Assembly: GCA_011772495.1 (NCBI GenBank)
Contig: WVZL01000040.1
Location: 47,979-111,978, forward strand
From: Candidatus Aminicenantota bacterium
Lineage (GTDB): Bacteria; Acidobacteriota; Aminicenantia; Aminicenantales; Aminicenantaceae
Length of the DNA: 64,000 nt
Direction: 5' to 3'
How positions within the stretch are numbered: the first letter of the stretch is position 1; the number at the start of each line of letters is the position of its first letter. The notes beneath the pieces were generated by a model, which had not been told where the DNA came from, did not search any database, and was given only the letters and a program-made list of their open reading frames with translations. Shown one piece after another: positions 62,548-64,000 of the stretch. The position numbers were made by a program, and so were the translations under genes.

Positions 62548-62637
62548 GCCGGAGTGGCGAAATTGGCAGACGCACTGGACTCAAAATCCAGCGGAACATT
62601 TTGTTCCATGTGGGTTCGAATCCCTCCTCCGGCACCA
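62548..62637 (+). tRNA. tRNA-Leu (anticodon CAA)
   Basis: Acceptor GCCGGAG/CTCCGGC, anticodon stem CTGGA/TCCAG with loop CTCAAAA (anticodon CAA), a long variable arm (GGAACA-TTT-TGTTCC) typical of leucine tRNAs, T-loop TTCGAAT. Discriminator A; CCA is encoded (62635-62637), unlike the tRNA-Gly in this window. Confidence 0.97.
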
Positions 62638-62729
62638 GTTTTCTTGCGAAATCAGAAACTTACAGAAGTTTTCCTTCTTCTTTCCTTTTAAGCATCCGTA
62701 TCCATAATTAAGCAGGTTTAAGCGTTTTT

Positions 62730-62750
62730 TGTGACGCAGTTGTGACGCAG
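62730..62750 (+). repeat. direct repeat TGTGACGCAG x2 behind tRNA-Leu
   Basis: TGTGACGCAG at 62730-62739 and again at 62741-62750, one base apart, about 95 bp past the tRNA. Such repeats near tRNA ends can be recombinase arm sites; no integrase is visible in the window. Confidence 0.4.
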
Positions 62751-63107
62751 GGAGAGTAATACATTTTTTCAGAAAGAAAAACAAGTGGCTAAATATGGAG
62801 GTGAAAGAAGTTAATGATCCGCTTGAATGAGATGCGTAAAATGAAGTTGCTAGCTTTGCTTGGGGAGTATATCACCCCTCAAAAAAATTCTCTTGGGGAA
62901 AATAAAAATATTTCTTCAAGAAAGATGATTTTCTTTGAAGTTGACAATAATCATAAAACTGGGTTGACAAATTTCTCATTTTTTCCCATGAGCCTCAAAT
63001 TCTAGCGATCTTGTTGAAAATAAACAAGTTGCCGAAAAAAAATTTTAAAAAAATAAAAAAAAATGTATTGCAAATAAATAAGTTACGGACACGAAAAGTC
63101 CATATGA

Positions 63108-63113
63108 TATACT
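63108..63113 (+). promoter_or_regulatory. extended -10 promoter
   Basis: TGATATACT (TG at 63105-63106) is an extended -10. Predicted start near 63120, exactly where the first stem of the structured leader begins. A GGAC/GTCC hairpin lies just upstream. Confidence 0.4.
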
Positions 63114-63118
63114 ATAAA

Positions 63119-63222
63119 TGGAGAGAAACAATTACGCTAAGGTAAAACGTTTCTCTCTCGAAGCATGACCCACTAGCTTCGTTTGGGCAGCGTTCCCAGG
63201 GACTAACCGGGTGTTCAAGGTT
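63119..63222 (+). ncRNA. candidate structured leader RNA of unknown class
   Basis: GAGAGAAAC (63121-63129) and GTTTCTCTC form a perfect 9-bp stem around a 19-nt loop; CGAAGC/GCTTCG form a second 6-bp stem around 11 nt; a third G/C-rich part (GGGCAGCGTTCCC) can fold as a small hairpin. The stretch is much richer in G and C than its surroundings. It precedes a 43-codon ORF. It does not match the riboswitch consensus sequences I know. Confidence 0.35.
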
Positions 63223-63225
63223 TTT

Positions 63226-63357
63226 ATGACTAAAGAGGTTTTTAGCTTTATCTTATATTCGATTTTTACCCTGACATTCTTTGCTATAGGGATATTCGTC
63301 TACCTTTTTTTGAACAGGTATCTTCATCTGCAGGAAACAAACAAGATAGGAGCATAG
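63226..63357 (+). CDS. 43-residue single-pass membrane protein
   Basis: ATG 63226, 5 bp after CAAGG, opens 43 codons: MTKEVFS, a hydrophobic helix (residues 8-29), then a basic/polar tail (NRYLHLQETNKIGA). Follows the structured leader. No family recognised; small size makes the call tentative. Confidence 0.4.
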   Translation: MTKEVFSFILYSIFTLTFFAIGIFVYLFLNRYLHLQETNKIGA

Positions 63358-63714
63358 CTACACTACAAGCTATGGACGATAGTACTTAGCTTTGCTACTA
63401 GAGGGATAGATCAAAGCTTAATACACTACTATGCTTGTCAACCACATTACAAATTACCAATAATTTTAAACGATAGCTCAGGATTAACATCCATCATCAT
63501 TATAGAAAAAATAAATGATAAACAAAGATTGAATAGAGGAAGATCGTTTTTTATATCGTTGCATTAAATTTCTTGCGATAAAAATTATGTGGATGCATAA
63601 CCTTAATCCTTTCGGTTCTTATGGCAATTAATTACTATAACAAAAAATAATTTTAGCGTAAGCGTAACCTTATGACGATAAGGAATTAAAAAAGCATTAA
63701 GTATTTCACCCGAC

Positions 63715-63755
63715 AAAAATGCCTCCTCTTGCCCTCTAGGGCAAGAGGCATTTTT
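63715..63755. terminator. strong bidirectional intrinsic terminator
   Basis: CCTCTTGCCC/GGGCAAGAGG, a 10-bp stem with TCTA loop, extended by AAAAATGCC/GGCATTTTT with a 3-nt bulge. T5 follows on plus and, by symmetry, on minus. Confidence 0.85.
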
Positions 63756-64000
63756 CAATATATGGGTGGATTATTCGAGCCTCTCTGGAAATTTATAGTA
63801 TAATTTTATTATATATATCCTGTATTCCCCATATTAAACGCAAAAATCACTTAACAAAATCACCCTAAACAGAATCCTGGCTGTTCTCTTTTATAAAGTT
63901 GATATGGGGAATATTTATTCAAGTGATTCAACATGTTCGGATAAGACTTTGAATATTAGAGCTAAGACAAAAGTATGATTTTTAAAAAATACGACTTTTG

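Larger units (their letters stand above)
62638..64000 (+). other. 1.36-kb AT-rich tail without long genes
   Basis: Directly after tRNA-Leu. Contains a 10-bp repeat TGTGACGCAG at 62730 and 62741, a poly-A/T stretch near 63030-63065, a promoter and structured leader (63108-63222), a 43-codon membrane ORF and a strong terminator. A 63-codon frame at 62814 has poor start context and is not called. Composition is more AT-rich than the rest, as in islands behind tRNA genes. Confidence 0.5.

Noticed and set aside
62814..63005. 63-codon frame in the terminal AT-rich region
   Set aside because: GGAGG is 12 bp away, composition is patchy and it overlaps another short frame; no family resemblance.
63119..63222. 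Leader considered as a c-di-GMP-I riboswitch
   Set aside because: ACGCTAAGGTAAAAC resembles the first conserved block, but the second block (ACGCAAAGC) and the tetraloop/receptor are missing.

Overview
The window reads as chromosomal DNA of a Gram-negative bacterium. The evidence is lipoprotein signal sequences, outer-membrane beta-barrels ending in aromatic residues, and ADP-heptose/heptosyltransferase genes. The base composition looks slightly AT-rich. The gene set fits Candidatus Aminicenantes or a related Acidobacteriota-like lineage: a zinc-ribbon Ser/Thr kinase fused to TolB-like and TPR regions, a MalT-type LuxR regulator, an RND/LolA-like/barrel cassette and an archaeal-type HMG-CoA synthase. 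This lineage call is inference from gene content, not from a marker gene.

Layout. 1-3741: uvrC (cut by the window edge) and uvrB, minus strand. 4.0-5.4 kb: a CsgG-like lipoprotein converging on a bactofilin. 5.6-10.8 kb: a YbhGFSR-like ABC exporter (adaptor, two ATPases, two ABC-2 permeases). 10.8-12.2 kb: an 11-bp-phased repeat resembling a PHO box, then a secreted Zn-dependent phospholipase C-like protein. 12.5-16.1 kb: the kinase, and a membrane-bound LuxR regulator. 16.3-22.7 kb: small secreted or membrane proteins, including a gene with a probable ATT start, a textbook sigma-54 promoter before a 23-residue membrane peptide, an NTF2-like protein, a two-domain propeller protein, a cupin, an exported methyltransferase, an APC permease and a frameshifted PLDc_N gene. 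23.0-25.4 kb: a thymidylate synthase-like protein and a PadR/HAAS pair with clear operator repeats.

25.6-33.7 kb: a minus-strand envelope transport operon (83-aa protein, LolA-like protein, barrel, RND/MMPL transporter) behind a 923-aa MalT/LuxR regulator; a possible H-type pseudoknot lies upstream of the regulator. 34-42.9 kb: SDR-DUF2867, a barrel, class II photolyase, dodecin, DUF1295, a FakA-FakB-type fusion, tRNA-Gly(CCC), a LipM-like octanoyltransferase and an unknown gene. 43-46.1 kb: an ECF sigma/anti-sigma/membrane/DUF4097 operon with a recognisable ECF-type autoregulatory promoter.

46.3-53.5 kb holds a seven-gene operon: archaeal-type HMG-CoA synthase, thiolase and DUF35 protein, followed by carboxyltransferase, enoyl-CoA hydratase, biotin carboxylase and BCCP. 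Together these could connect acetyl-CoA, HMG-CoA, 3-methylglutaconyl-CoA and 3-methylcrotonyl-CoA. A 9-nt tandem repeat separates the two halves. 53.8-56.5 kb: a second ECF sigma with a probable anti-sigma and an HtrA-like protein lacking two catalytic residues. 56.6-61.1 kb: trmH and an LPS heptose cluster. 61.2-62.6 kb: a serine hydrolase and tRNA-Leu(CAA). The last 1.36 kb is AT-rich with no long gene; it holds a promoter, a candidate structured RNA, a 43-aa membrane ORF and a strong terminator.
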